DNA of 18,320 nt from Candidatus Staskawiczbacteria bacterium (GTDB taxonomy: Bacteria > Patescibacteriota > Minisyncoccia > Minisyncoccales > Staskawiczbacteraceae): the NCBI GenBank assembly GCA_903850725.1, contig CAINMG010000050.1, positions 1 through 18,320 on the forward strand, in the 5' to 3' direction. The notes below the pieces were generated by a model that saw only the letters and a program-made list of their open reading frames with translations, was not told the DNA's origin and ran no database searches. The position numbers were made by a program, and so were the translations under genes. Of the stretch, positions 11,423 through 18,177 are shown piece after piece. Numbering within the stretch: position 1 is the stretch's first letter; every line of letters starts with the position of its first letter.

Positions 11423-14011
11423 ATGGAAAATAAAGCAATAAATTTTGAATTTACTTCTTATGAATTTAAGCCAGAAAATGGGCGAGTGATTTTTAATTAC
11501 AAAACAGAATTTGAAAACAGAGAGCCAATCTTATGGACCGAAACAATAGTTCTTCCAAATGCCTTGGGACTTCTTGATTTAAATGATGTGCCCAAAGATC
11601 AGCTTGATAAAATTTTGCAAAGTATACACATAATTTTGGGCATAAGTTACTGGAAATTTTATTGCCCGCCCGCCGTAACTTTAGTGAAGGCGGGTGCGAC
11701 ACTTACTAAACAGCAGGCTGAGTTTTGGAACATAGTTTATAAAAAAGGACTTGGAGAATTTTTTTATAGAAATAATTTAAATCCAAACAAATCACCAAAA
11801 TTTCCTTATGATAAAAACGCACCACAATCTTGTCATTGCGAGGAGCCAGCAGGCGACGAAGCAATCTCAACAGTTGGGATTGCCGCGTCAGTCGCTCCGC
11901 TCCTTCCTCGCAATGACGGTGAGAAAAAAGGCTATTTAGTTGGAGTAAGTGGGGGAAAGGACTCAATCGTGGGAGCTGAACTTATGAAGGAATTTGGCGA
12001 GAATATCACAGCTTTTTATATAGAGACAAACAAAGAATCTGAACTGGTGAATAATGTGATAAAATTGACTGGTTTACCAAGCTTAAAAATAAAGAGGATT
12101 TTAGATTCTAAAGTTTTTGATAAACATCAGTATAATGGTCACATTCCAATTTCTGCAATCTACGCATTTTTGGGAATTTTTACAGCCACACTTTATGGAT
12201 ACAAAGGATTTATTGTGAGCAATGAATATAGTAGTAATTTTGGCAACACAAAATACAAAGGAGTGGAAATAAACCATCAGTGGTCAAAAACTTTTGAATT
12301 TGAGAAAATGTTTTCTGATTATATAAAAGAAAATATAAGCGAAAGCCTTTTATATTTTTCAATTTTAAGACCGTTTTATGAAATAAGAATTGCAGAAATG
12401 TTTACCCGCCTTGAGGCGAGGCAAGGCAAATACCCAAAATACTTTCAATCATTTTCCAGTTGTAACAGTAACTTTAAAATTAAAAATGAAAACAAAAGCT
12501 TATGGTGCTGTGCTTGCGCAAAGTGCGTTTTTGCATTTACAATATTGTTACCATTTTTAAAAAAGAAAGAATTAATTAAAATTTTTGGTAAAGATCTACG
12601 AAAAGATAAAAGCTTAAAACAATTATTTAAAGATATTTTAGGCAAAGGCAAAATAAAACCATTTGATTGCGTAGGCACATTTGAAGAAGCGCAAGCTGCC
12701 TTAAAAATTAAAAACTATCCAGAAGTTTATAAAACGCAATCACAAAATTTGGTTCCTGAAAAATTTAAATTTTTAGGCATGAAGAATGCTTTAATTTTGG
12801 GCTATGGTAAAGAGGGGATTGTGAGTAAAAAATATTTGCAAAAGTTTTTTTCAAAACTAAAAATTGGAATTGCAGATGAAAAATTAAACGGAAAAAACTA
12901 TTTAAGAATGCAAAGCGATTATGATATTGCTATAAAAACTCCTGGCATAAATAAAAATTTAGTTACAATACCATATACCACAGCTACAAATATATTTTTA
13001 TCAAATGTTTTAGAAAATAATACTGTAATTGGAGTAACAGGTTCTAAAGGTAAAAGTACAACATCAACTTTAATTTATGAGATTTTAAAAACCGCAGGCA
13101 AGGATGTAGAGTTTTTAGGAAACATTGGCAAACCAATGCTTGAGTATTTAATTGATGAAAAGCCCTTCGACTTCGCTCAGGGTAAAATTTTTGTACTTGA
13201 ACTTTCAAGTTATCAATTAGATGACATTAAATTTTCACCACATATTGCAGTTGTAACAAATTTATTCCCAGAACATTTAAATTATCATGGTAATTTAAAT
13301 AATTATTATGATGCCAAGAAAAATATTATAAATTTTCAAAATCAAAATAATTATTTTATTTATAATGATAAAAATCAAATCTTAAATAGTTGGTTAAAAG
13401 ATTGCAAAGGCAAGCCAATTTCATTTACAGAGTCAAATTTAAAATCAAATTTGCTTGGAGATCACAACAAAAGCAATATTGCATCTGCCGTAGAAGTTGC
13501 AAAAATTTTTAATATTTCTAGCGAAATTGTTGCTAAAACAGTAGAAAATTTTAAAGGCTTAGATCATCGCCTTGAATTGGTAGGCGAATTTAAGGGAATA
13601 AAATTTTATGATGATGCAATATCTACAACTCCAGAGTCTACTATAGAAGCAATTAAAGCATTGTCGCCAATTGGGCAAATTGGTACAATATTTTTGGGAG
13701 GCCAGGACAGGGGATATAATTTTGCACAACTAGCAAAAATTATCAAACAATACAAAATAAAAAATATTGTTTTATTCCCAAATTCCGGGAAAGAAATCAA
13801 AGAAATCCTTCGACGCGACTTAAGACAAAAAAATTACTATAATTTTTTGGAAACGAAATCAATGCAAGAAGCTGTAAAATTTGCTTACAAGCACACAGAA
13901 AAGGAGAGCGTATGTTTATTGTCTTGCGCCTCACCAAGCTACAGTTTGTGGAAAAATTTTGAGGAAAAAGGTGATTTATTTAAAAAATTTGTAAGAAAAT
14001 TAGCGAAATGA
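11423..14011 (+). CDS. MurL-MurD fusion: L-Glu ligase joined to the UDP-MurNAc-L-Ala-L-Glu epimerase
   Basis: 862 aa with two enzymes. Residues 1-435 match MurL: the N-terminal domain has LGISYWKF (73-80) and GLGEFFYRN (109-117), then a PP-loop ATPase-like domain has SGGKDS (176-181), FSSCNSNFKI (344-353) and WCCACAKC (361-368). Residues 453-862 are a Mur ligase: N-terminal nucleotide-binding GYGKEG, ATP site GVTGSKGKST (537-546), GLDHRLE (712-718), DDAISTTPEST (730-740) and the C-terminal SCASPSYSLWKNFEEKGD. In the Xanthomonas pathway MurD2 adds L-Glu to UDP-MurNAc-L-Ala and MurL epimerises it to D-Glu; the fusion implies the same two steps here. Four palindromic repeats are translated in frame within it. 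The gene overlaps ftsW by four bases (ATGA). The MurD half is certain and MurL very likely; L-Glu specificity is inferred. Confidence 0.9.
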   Translation: MENKAINFEFTSYEFKPENGRVIFNYKTEFENREPILWTETIVLPNALGLLDLNDVPKDQLDKILQSIHIILGISYWKFYCPPAVTLVKAGATLTKQQAEFWNIVYKKGLGEFFYRNNLNPNKSPKFPYDKNAPQSCHCEEPAGDEAISTVGIAASVAPLLPRNDGEKKGYLVGVSGGKDSIVGAELMKEFGENITAFYIETNKESELVNNVIKLTGLPSLKIKRILDSKVFDKHQYNGHIPISAIYAFLGIFTATLYGYKGFIVSNEYSSNFGNTKYKGVEINHQWSKTFEFEKMFSDYIKENISESLLYFSILRPFYEIRIAEMFTRLEARQGKYPKYFQSFSSCNSNFKIKNENKSLWCCACAKCVFAFTILLPFLKKKELIKIFGKDLRKDKSLKQLFKDILGKGKIKPFDCVGTFEEAQAALKIKNYPEVYKTQSQNLVPEKFKFLGMKNALILGYGKEGIVSKKYLQKFFSKLKIGIADEKLNGKNYLRMQSDYDIAIKTPGINKNLVTIPYTTATNIFLSNVLENNTVIGVTGSKGKSTTSTLIYEILKTAGKDVEFLGNIGKPMLEYLIDEKPFDFAQGKIFVLELSSYQLDDIKFSPHIAVVTNLFPEHLNYHGNLNNYYDAKKNIINFQNQNNYFIYNDKNQILNSWLKDCKGKPISFTESNLKSNLLGDHNKSNIASAVEVAKIFNISSEIVAKTVENFKGLDHRLELVGEFKGIKFYDDAISTTPESTIEAIKALSPIGQIGTIFLGGQDRGYNFAQLAKIIKQYKIKNIVLFPNSGKEIKEILRRDLRQKNYYNFLETKSMQEAVKFAYKHTEKESVCLLSCASPSYSLWKNFEEKGDLFKKFVRKLAK
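11669..11694 (+). repeat. GC-rich palindromic repeat inside the MurL N-terminal domain
   Basis: CCCGCC (11669-11674), 14-base centre, GGCGGG (11689-11694). It encodes residues about 83-91 (PAVTLVKAG) in frame, in an otherwise AT-rich gene. Confidence 0.65.
11832..11917 (+). repeat. 86-bp palindromic MITE-like element inside MurL
   Basis: Outer arms GTCATTGCGAGGA (11832-11844) and TCCTCGCAATGAC (11905-11917) are perfect 13-bp inverted repeats; GCAATC/GGATTGC lie further in. From memory, related GTCATTGCGAG palindromes occur dispersed in many bacterial genomes. It is translated in frame as residues about 137-165, between the N-terminal domain and the ATPase-like domain. Confidence 0.85.
12405..12427 (+). 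repeat. Short GC-rich repeat inside MurL
   Basis: CCCGCCTTGAGGCGAGGCAAGG and one more base, encoding TRLEARQG (about residues 328-335) between EMF and KYPKYFQSFSSCN. GC-rich against an AT-rich background. Confidence 0.55.
13163..13182 (+). repeat. Short palindromic repeat inside the MurD domain
   Basis: CCCTTCGACTTCGCTCAGGG, translated in frame as PFDFAQG (581-587) just before the KIFVLELSSYQLD strand. Same family as the copy in rmuC at 8200-8218. Confidence 0.75.
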
Positions 14012-15126
14012 AAAAACATATTGATTATTATTTATTGGGGGCTGTTGGGATACTCTTGGTATTTGGTTTTTTGTTTCTTGCAACTTTATCTGCGTCAGCT
14101 TCTTTGAAAGATTTTGGAAACACAAACTTTTATATCTTTCACCAATTAAAAAGTTTTGCATTAGCACTAATTTTGGCAATTATTGCTTTTTTTATTCCTA
14201 TAAATTTTGTTAAGAAATTATCACCTTGGATATTGCTTATAACCTTAATTTTATTGCTATCGGTAATGTTTTTTGGTGCAAATTATTGGGGAGCTCAAAG
14301 GTGGCTTGTTATTTTTGGGATGGTTTTGCAGCCTTCTGAAATTTTAAAACTTGCATCAATTTTGTATCTGTCAGCTTGGATAGCTAGCAGAATAAAAGAC
14401 AATAAAGGCAAAGGAATTTTATCTTCTGCTAAAGGCGGATATTATAATTTCTTAAACTTATATTTACCATTTGCAATTTTGCTTACGATTGTATCGACAA
14501 TTATGATAATACAAAGTGATTTGAGCACGCTGGGCATAATTGGGCTGACGCTGGTTACATTATACTTTTCTGCTAGAACGCCTTTATGGCATACATTTTT
14601 GACGGTTTTGGGGGCAATTGGAGGGTTGTTTGTGTTTATTAGGTTTGAACCATATAGATGGGAAAGGTTTTCTGTTTTTCTGCATCCTGAAACAGATCCC
14701 TTGGGAGCAGGGTTTCAAATAAAACAATCTTTAATTGCCATTGGCTCTGGTGGGATTTTTGGCAAAGGCATTGGGATGTCAAGTCAAAAGTTTGGATATA
14801 TCCCACAAGCAATGACAGACTCTGTTTTTCCAATTATTGCTGAAGAATCGGGTATTGTAGGATGTATAATTTTAATTGCGTTGTTTATATTTTTATTATG
14901 GCGCGGAATAGTAATTTCTAAAAATTCAACTGACAATTTTTCAAAATTTACAGCTTTGGGAATTGTGTTTTGGATAACTTTACAAGCCTTTATAAATATA
15001 AGTTCTTCAATTGGTATTTGGCCTTTAGCGGGAATTCCACTTCCATTTTTTAGCTATGGCGGGTCACATTTACTTACAGAACTTGCGGGAGTTGGTTTGC
15101 TTTTGAATATTTCCAAAAATAGTTAA
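14008..15126 (+). CDS. ftsW: SEDS peptidoglycan glycosyltransferase FtsW
   Basis: Inner-membrane glycosyltransferase that polymerises lipid II at the division septum, with a class B penicillin-binding protein as usual partner. 372 aa with about ten hydrophobic segments. SEDS motifs visible: GAQRWL (95-100) and LQPSEILKLA, the long extracellular loop HPETDPLGAGFQIKQSL, the conserved SGGIFGKGIG and FGYIPQAMTDSVFPIIAEE, and the C-terminal PLPFFSYGGSHL. FtsW is preferred over RodA because of the neighbouring murD and murG, as in the classical dcw cluster, and the loop sequence. Its ATG overlaps the murL-murD stop (ATGA), so the two are translationally coupled. There is no SD of its own. Confidence 0.93.
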   Translation: MKKHIDYYLLGAVGILLVFGFLFLATLSASASLKDFGNTNFYIFHQLKSFALALILAIIAFFIPINFVKKLSPWILLITLILLLSVMFFGANYWGAQRWLVIFGMVLQPSEILKLASILYLSAWIASRIKDNKGKGILSSAKGGYYNFLNLYLPFAILLTIVSTIMIIQSDLSTLGIIGLTLVTLYFSARTPLWHTFLTVLGAIGGLFVFIRFEPYRWERFSVFLHPETDPLGAGFQIKQSLIAIGSGGIFGKGIGMSSQKFGYIPQAMTDSVFPIIAEESGIVGCIILIALFIFLLWRGIVISKNSTDNFSKFTALGIVFWITLQAFINISSSIGIWPLAGIPLPFFSYGGSHLLTELAGVGLLLNISKNS

Positions 15127-15129
15127 TTG

Positions 15130-15138
15130 TGCTAAAAT
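15130..15138 (+). promoter_or_regulatory. Extended -10 promoter of murG, predicted leaderless
   Basis: TG-C-TAAAAT (15130-15138), then six bases (AAATTT) and the ATG at 15145. It lies in the 18-base gap after ftsW and gives murG an extra transcription start inside the cluster. Confidence 0.55.
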
Positions 15139-15144
15139 AAATTT

Positions 15145-16257
15145 ATGAAAATAGTTTTTACAGGTGGGGGAACGGGCGGTCATGTTTTCCCTTTAGTTGC
15201 TATAATTAGAGAAATGCGAAGAATGGCCATACAAGAAAATTTGGAGTTGTTTTATGTTGGACCAAAAGATGAATTTGCTGAGATTTTACTACGTCAAGAA
15301 GATGTTCAAATTTTAAATATTCCTGGAGGAAAAATAAGACGTTATTTTGCTTTGGAAACTTTTGTTGATATTTTTTATAAACTGCCAATTGATTTTATTA
15401 AAAGTTTTTATTTTTTGCTAAAAATAAAACCAGCCCTTGTTTTTAGTAAAGGCGGTACAGGATCTTTGGCAGTATGCTACTCTGCAAAATTTTTAAAAAT
15501 TCCTATTTTTATTCATGAATCTGATGTGGCTCCAGGATTGTCTAACAGAATCACTTCTCAATTTGCAAGGAAAATTTTTACATCTTTTTCAAAAACAGAA
15601 TTCTTTGATTTGGAAAAAGTTATTTTAACCGGAAACCCAATTAGGAAAGAATTACTTGATGGGGATATTGAGAAAGCAAAAGAATTATTTAATTTAACAT
15701 TAGAAAAGCCAGTAATTTTGTTTTGGGGAGCTTCGCTAGGAGCTGAGTTTATTAATGATTTTGTTTTGAGAATTTTAAATGATTTGCTTAAAGATTTTGA
15801 GATAATACATATCACAGGAAAAGAGAAATTAAAAGAAGTAGAAAATGAGTCTTTGATTGTAATGAATAAAGATTTAGAAAAATATTATCATGTTTTTGGA
15901 TTTTTAGATGAAGAAAAATTAAAAGCAGTTTTTTCTGCTGTAGATTTTGTAATATCGCGCTCTGGAGCTAGCTCAATTTTTGAAATTGCAGCATCTGGCA
16001 AGCCAAGTATTTTGGTACCATTACCAAGCGCTGCTTTTAACCACCAAGCAAAAAATGCTTATGCATACGCAGATACTGGAGCAAGTTTAGTTATAGAGCA
16101 ATCAAACTTAACTCCAAATTTCTTTTTAGATAAGTTGCATGATTTATTCACGCACCCAGAAAAATTTGATCAAATGAAAACCGAAGCTTTGCGTTTTTCA
16201 AAACCATTAGCCGCTAAGTCCGTAGCCCGCGAAATTCTAGAATTCCTAACTTTTTAA
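15145..16257 (+). CDS. murG: MurG, UDP-GlcNAc:lipid I N-acetylglucosaminyltransferase
   Basis: GT28-family enzyme that adds GlcNAc to lipid I on the cytoplasmic face of the membrane, giving lipid II, which FtsW then polymerises. 370 aa, normal length. The N-terminal glycine loop is TGGGTGGHVFP (6-16), followed by KGGTGSLAVCY, PIFIHESDVAPGLSNR and the GNPIRKEL hinge. The C-terminal domain carries the UDP-GlcNAc site SRSGASSIFEIAASGKPSILVPLP and FNHQAKNA. The start is fixed by MKIVFTGGG. No SD; an extended -10 lies six bases upstream. A terminator follows at 16287. It completes the murL-murD, ftsW, murG order. Confidence 0.96.
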   Translation: MKIVFTGGGTGGHVFPLVAIIREMRRMAIQENLELFYVGPKDEFAEILLRQEDVQILNIPGGKIRRYFALETFVDIFYKLPIDFIKSFYFLLKIKPALVFSKGGTGSLAVCYSAKFLKIPIFIHESDVAPGLSNRITSQFARKIFTSFSKTEFFDLEKVILTGNPIRKELLDGDIEKAKELFNLTLEKPVILFWGASLGAEFINDFVLRILNDLLKDFEIIHITGKEKLKEVENESLIVMNKDLEKYYHVFGFLDEEKLKAVFSAVDFVISRSGASSIFEIAASGKPSILVPLPSAAFNHQAKNAYAYADTGASLVIEQSNLTPNFFLDKLHDLFTHPEKFDQMKTEALRFSKPLAAKSVAREILEFLTF

Positions 16258-16286
16258 TTTTTTTTGTTATTGTGAGGGAATTGAAG

Positions 16287-16310
16287 CAATCTCAAACCGA
16301 GATTGTTTTT
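16287..16310 (+). terminator. Intrinsic terminator of the murG operon
   Basis: CAATCTC (16287-16293) pairs with GAGATTG (16299-16305), loop AAACC, then five Ts. Confidence 0.8.
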
Positions 16311-16432
16311 GTTTGATGTAAAATCCTTCATGCTAACATATGTTAAGATAAATGATAATTCTAATTATTTTTAGAATAACTCATATTTTTTTCAAATAAA
16401 AAAGACTTTTTTTAAAAGCCAATAAACTTTCT
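16311..16432. other. AT-rich spacer without recognisable gene
   Basis: Between the murG terminator and hairpin A. It contains A/T runs and short self-complementary tracts but no coding-like frame on either strand. The last bases (AATAAACTTTCTGG) resemble the corresponding edge of the repeat module at 17292-17304. Confidence 0.5.
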
Positions 16433-16469
16433 GGCAGAGGGTGATAGCTCATTGAGCCCACCCTTCGCC
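16433..16469 (-). repeat. Hairpin A, downstream of the 43-aa minus gene
   Basis: GGCAGAGGGTG (16433-16443) pairs with CACCCTTCGCC (16459-16469) with one mismatch and one wobble; inner GCTC/GAGC extends it. The GGCAGAGGGTG arm is identical in hairpin C. On neither strand does a T-run follow at once, so it is not a standard intrinsic terminator. Confidence 0.65.
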
Positions 16470-16481
16470 CTTACCTTGCTT

Positions 16482-16507
16482 ACCCCACTAACAAAAGTTA
16501 ATGGGGT
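16482..16507 (-). repeat. Hairpin just after the 43-aa gene
   Basis: ACCCCACTAAC (16482-16492) pairs with GTTAATGGGGT (16497-16507), one mismatch, loop AAAA. It lies between the TAA at 16523 and hairpin A. Confidence 0.55.
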
Positions 16508-16522
16508 CTGGTGGCGACCATC

Positions 16523-16654
16523 TTACCGTCGCCATTCGACAATGTTACCATCCTTGAAAACAACCTTGCTTCCTTGCTGAATTTTTTGATAAAAATCTTC
16601 CGTGATTCTCACCGGTCTTTCCTCCTGCTCATTTGAACCCAAGATTTTCATCAT
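16523..16654 (-). CDS. Small protein, 43 aa, unknown function
   Basis: A short minus-strand frame beginning MMKILGSNEQEERPVRITED and ending GNIVEWRR. It is charged and soluble, with a probable short beta-rich C-terminus (VVFKDGNIVEW). No family is recognised. Evidence that it is real: it sits in the same position relative to a repeated leader module (16686-16834) as the 89-aa gene does to its own copy; it is followed by hairpins like its neighbours; and its composition matches theirs. A weak SD (AGGA about 20 bases upstream) leaves the exact start (16654 or 16651) open. Confidence 0.5.
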   Translation of the reverse strand: MMKILGSNEQEERPVRITEDFYQKIQQGSKVVFKDGNIVEWRR

Positions 16655-16685
16655 GGCCGTTTTTCACTTTTCCTAATCCTTATTT

Positions 16686-16834
16686 GGTTGCGAGTGCCTG
16701 TACTCACATTTCAAAGAGCTCTGTGACTTGCAGATCAGGCTTTCTGTAAGCTTTTTAATTTCTATCCTATCCTTTCAATTTTCAAGATTATTTGAAACCT
16801 GAAAGCATAAGATAAAATTTTTTGGCGAGGTGTG
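16686..16834 (-). promoter_or_regulatory. Repeated structured leader module, copy B (before the 43-aa gene)
   Basis: Direct repeat of 17161-17315, including a 27-base identical block (16791-16817) and the identical ten-base hairpin loop at 16734-16743. Read on the minus strand, the module runs from hairpin B through three stems: an AT-rich stem CTTTCA/TGAAAG (16772-16805), a middle stem (16727-16733 with 16744-16750) and a last stem (16690-16695 with 16702-16707) just before the gene. Stem bases differ between copies in ways that keep pairing. It probably acts as a 5' leader RNA; a promoter could not be pinned down. Confidence 0.6.
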
Positions 16835-16860
16835 TGACATTTGAATGTCCACACCTCGCC
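16824..16860 (-). repeat. Hairpin B, downstream of the 89-aa gene
   Basis: A very stable 16-bp hairpin: GGCGAGGTGTG (16824-16834) with CACACCTCGCC (16850-16860), and GACAT/ATGTC inside with loop TTGA. It lies 16 bases after the stop of the 89-aa gene. On the minus strand it is followed by AAAAAATTTT, not a direct T-run. Confidence 0.8.
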
Positions 16861-16875
16861 CTTACCCAATCGTAA

Positions 16876-17145
16876 TTAGCAAAAATCAATTGGGTCTTTC
16901 GGTGCAGATTCCTTGTCTCCACGCAACGAGGCAATCCGCGCACTCTCCATATTCAGCAGGTGACTTTCGCCATCCGCCAAACTTTTCTTTTCGTGAAAAC
17001 GTCCATGAATTCTGACACCATATTCGCCATCTTTCACGACGACGAATTTTCCCGCGGGCACATCTACCAATTCTTGTTTATCGCCGCTACGCAATGGCAA
17101 CCAACCAGGCAGTACTCTCGCGGGTCCCGAAATCACTTTATACAT
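16876..17145 (-). CDS. Orphan protein, 89 aa, unknown function
   Basis: Start ATG at 17145 after AAAGGAG with about eight bases spacing, a clear SD. The protein begins MYKVISGPARVLPGWLPLRS and looks like a small all-beta domain in its first 55 residues (alternating hydrophobic stretches KFVVVKDGEYGVRIHGRF), followed by a polar helical tail (SLADGESHLLNMESARIASL) ending in Cys. No signal peptide or membrane segment, and no family recognised. GC-richer than murG. It is the middle gene of three minus-strand units, each followed by a strong hairpin; a repeated leader module precedes this gene and the 43-aa gene. Confidence 0.75.
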   Translation of the reverse strand: MYKVISGPARVLPGWLPLRSGDKQELVDVPAGKFVVVKDGEYGVRIHGRFHEKKSLADGESHLLNMESARIASLRGDKESAPKDPIDFC

Positions 17146-17160
17146 TTTCCGCTCCTTTGC

Positions 17161-17315
17161 GGTTTGCGAGTGCCTATGCTCGCAGTTGCTTAAAAGAACT
17201 GTGTTGCTTACGGATCAGGCTTTCCGCAAGTTTCTAAATTTCTATCTTACCCTTTCAATTTTCAAATTTACTTTGAAACCTGAAAGCATAAGATAAAACT
17301 TTCTGGCAGAGGGTG
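17161..17315 (-). promoter_or_regulatory. Repeated structured leader module, copy C (before the 89-aa gene)
   Basis: Second copy of the module at 16686-16834. Stems in order on the minus strand: AT-rich CTTTCA/TGAAAG (17252-17286), middle stem CTTACGG/CCGCAAG (17207-17213 with 17224-17230, loop ATCAGGCTTT read on plus), and last stem GCGAG/CTCGC (17166-17170 with 17179-17183). Compared with copy B, the middle stem shows a compensatory change (A-T to G-C) and the last stem a U-A to U-G change. The SD of the 89-aa gene follows directly. Confidence 0.6.
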
Positions 17316-17340
17316 TAGTCACTTGGACCCACCCTCCGCC
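17305..17340 (-). repeat. Hairpin C, downstream of the 272-aa gene
   Basis: GGCAGAGGGTG (17305-17315) pairs with CACCCTCCGCC (17330-17340), one mismatch, with GTC/GAC inside. It lies 18 bases after the stop codon at 17359. Confidence 0.75.
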
Positions 17341-17358
17341 CTAATTTCCTAAATGAGG

Positions 17359-18177
17359 TTAACTACGATTTTTCACAAATTGATCAATCGCTGCCACTTC
17401 TTCGTCTTTAAACTGGTCCCACGACTGTGTGGTCCACTTCACCCTTGGGGAAAGAAATTCCCCTGTGGGTTTAAAGTGATACGGCGAGGCGCCGTATGGC
17501 CCCCCGCCTTCATAAGTCGTGGTGCACTTGGCAGGCGTGACCACGTGACACAGCCAAGGTTTATCACGGAACCAGACCACCACGCGCTCGTGGCGATCAT
17601 ACTGAGCTCCGTTAATGTTGTCCTCGTCTGGGGTCCTAGTCGGCTTTCGAATTAAGACATTGCCATCCGTGACAATGCCCAGCATCTCAGCCTGTCGCAG
17701 ATCCTTCGCGACGCTCTTTTCGGTGCGACGATGCTCACAACGGAACCGTTTGTTCTCCTTTTCGATTCCGCTGGCGATCTCGGAAATCTGGCGCTTCAAA
17801 TTACGCCGAACCAGTTCCGAGCTAGCATCATCGCCAGTCGTCGCTAAGAGTTGCTGCTTAAAATTCCGTTTTTGAGCCTCTAGTCGATCGAGCTCAGCTT
17901 GATGTCGCGCATCTTGCGCCGCATGTTCTGCAGGCAACTTATGAATGGAATCCTGCCATTTTTCCAGTGTGCCCTCGAACAAAAACGTTGGTTCCTCTTG
18001 TTGAATCACGACTTTCGTGGGCTCCGCAGTCTTTAGTTCTTCCTGAACTGCCAGCGCTTCCACGACTTTCTTTACAACTTCTTGTCGAGGCTCCTCCTGA
18101 ACCAAGACTCCCTCCACCGACGAAGCTTCCTGCTCCGCTTTGACGCCAGTGAACCATCCGTACACCAACGAGAACAA
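17359..18177 (-). CDS. Orphan protein, up to 272 aa, unknown function, 5' end possibly truncated
   Basis: GC-rich minus-strand gene with no recognised family. Residues about 20-70 are acidic and low in complexity (Glu/Val/Gln). Residues 75-165 are strongly charged and helical, probably coiled coil (QDARHQAELDRLEAQKRNFK). The C-terminal 100 residues look globular, with many aromatics (ERVVVWFRDKPWLCHVVTP, YEGGGPYGASPYHF, KWTTQSWDQF). The first possible start is a TTG at 18177 with no SD; no in-frame ATG lies upstream before a stop codon. Composition changes sharply to AT-rich at about 18178. Either a weak alternative start is used, or the true 5' end was lost to an insertion or rearrangement at that point. 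The stop is followed by hairpin C. Confidence 0.65.
   Translation of the reverse strand: MFSLVYGWFTGVKAEQEASSVEGVLVQEEPRQEVVKKVVEALAVQEELKTAEPTKVVIQQEEPTFLFEGTLEKWQDSIHKLPAEHAAQDARHQAELDRLEAQKRNFKQQLLATTGDDASSELVRRNLKRQISEIASGIEKENKRFRCEHRRTEKSVAKDLRQAEMLGIVTDGNVLIRKPTRTPDEDNINGAQYDRHERVVVWFRDKPWLCHVVTPAKCTTTYEGGGPYGASPYHFKPTGEFLSPRVKWTTQSWDQFKDEEVAAIDQFVKNRS

Noticed and set aside
13800..13825. A fifth palindromic repeat in the MurD domain (CCTTCGACGCGACTTAAGAC)
   Set aside because: It begins like the CCCTTCGAC family, but the second half does not match and the ends do not pair; at best a degenerate copy.
16433..17340. Integron-like cassette array with attC sites
   Set aside because: Same-orientation orphan genes with hairpins suggest it, but I see no paired GTTRRRY/RYYYAAC core sites and no integrase in the window.
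16433..17340. CRISPR array
   Set aside because: The repeats are few, long (about 150 bp), separated by genes and unequal in sequence; there are no short regular spacers and no cas genes.
17353..17875. Plus-strand frames opposite the 272-aa orphan
   Set aside because: No SD or promoter; the minus frame has coiled-coil-like, protein-like composition and fits the orientation of the neighbouring units.
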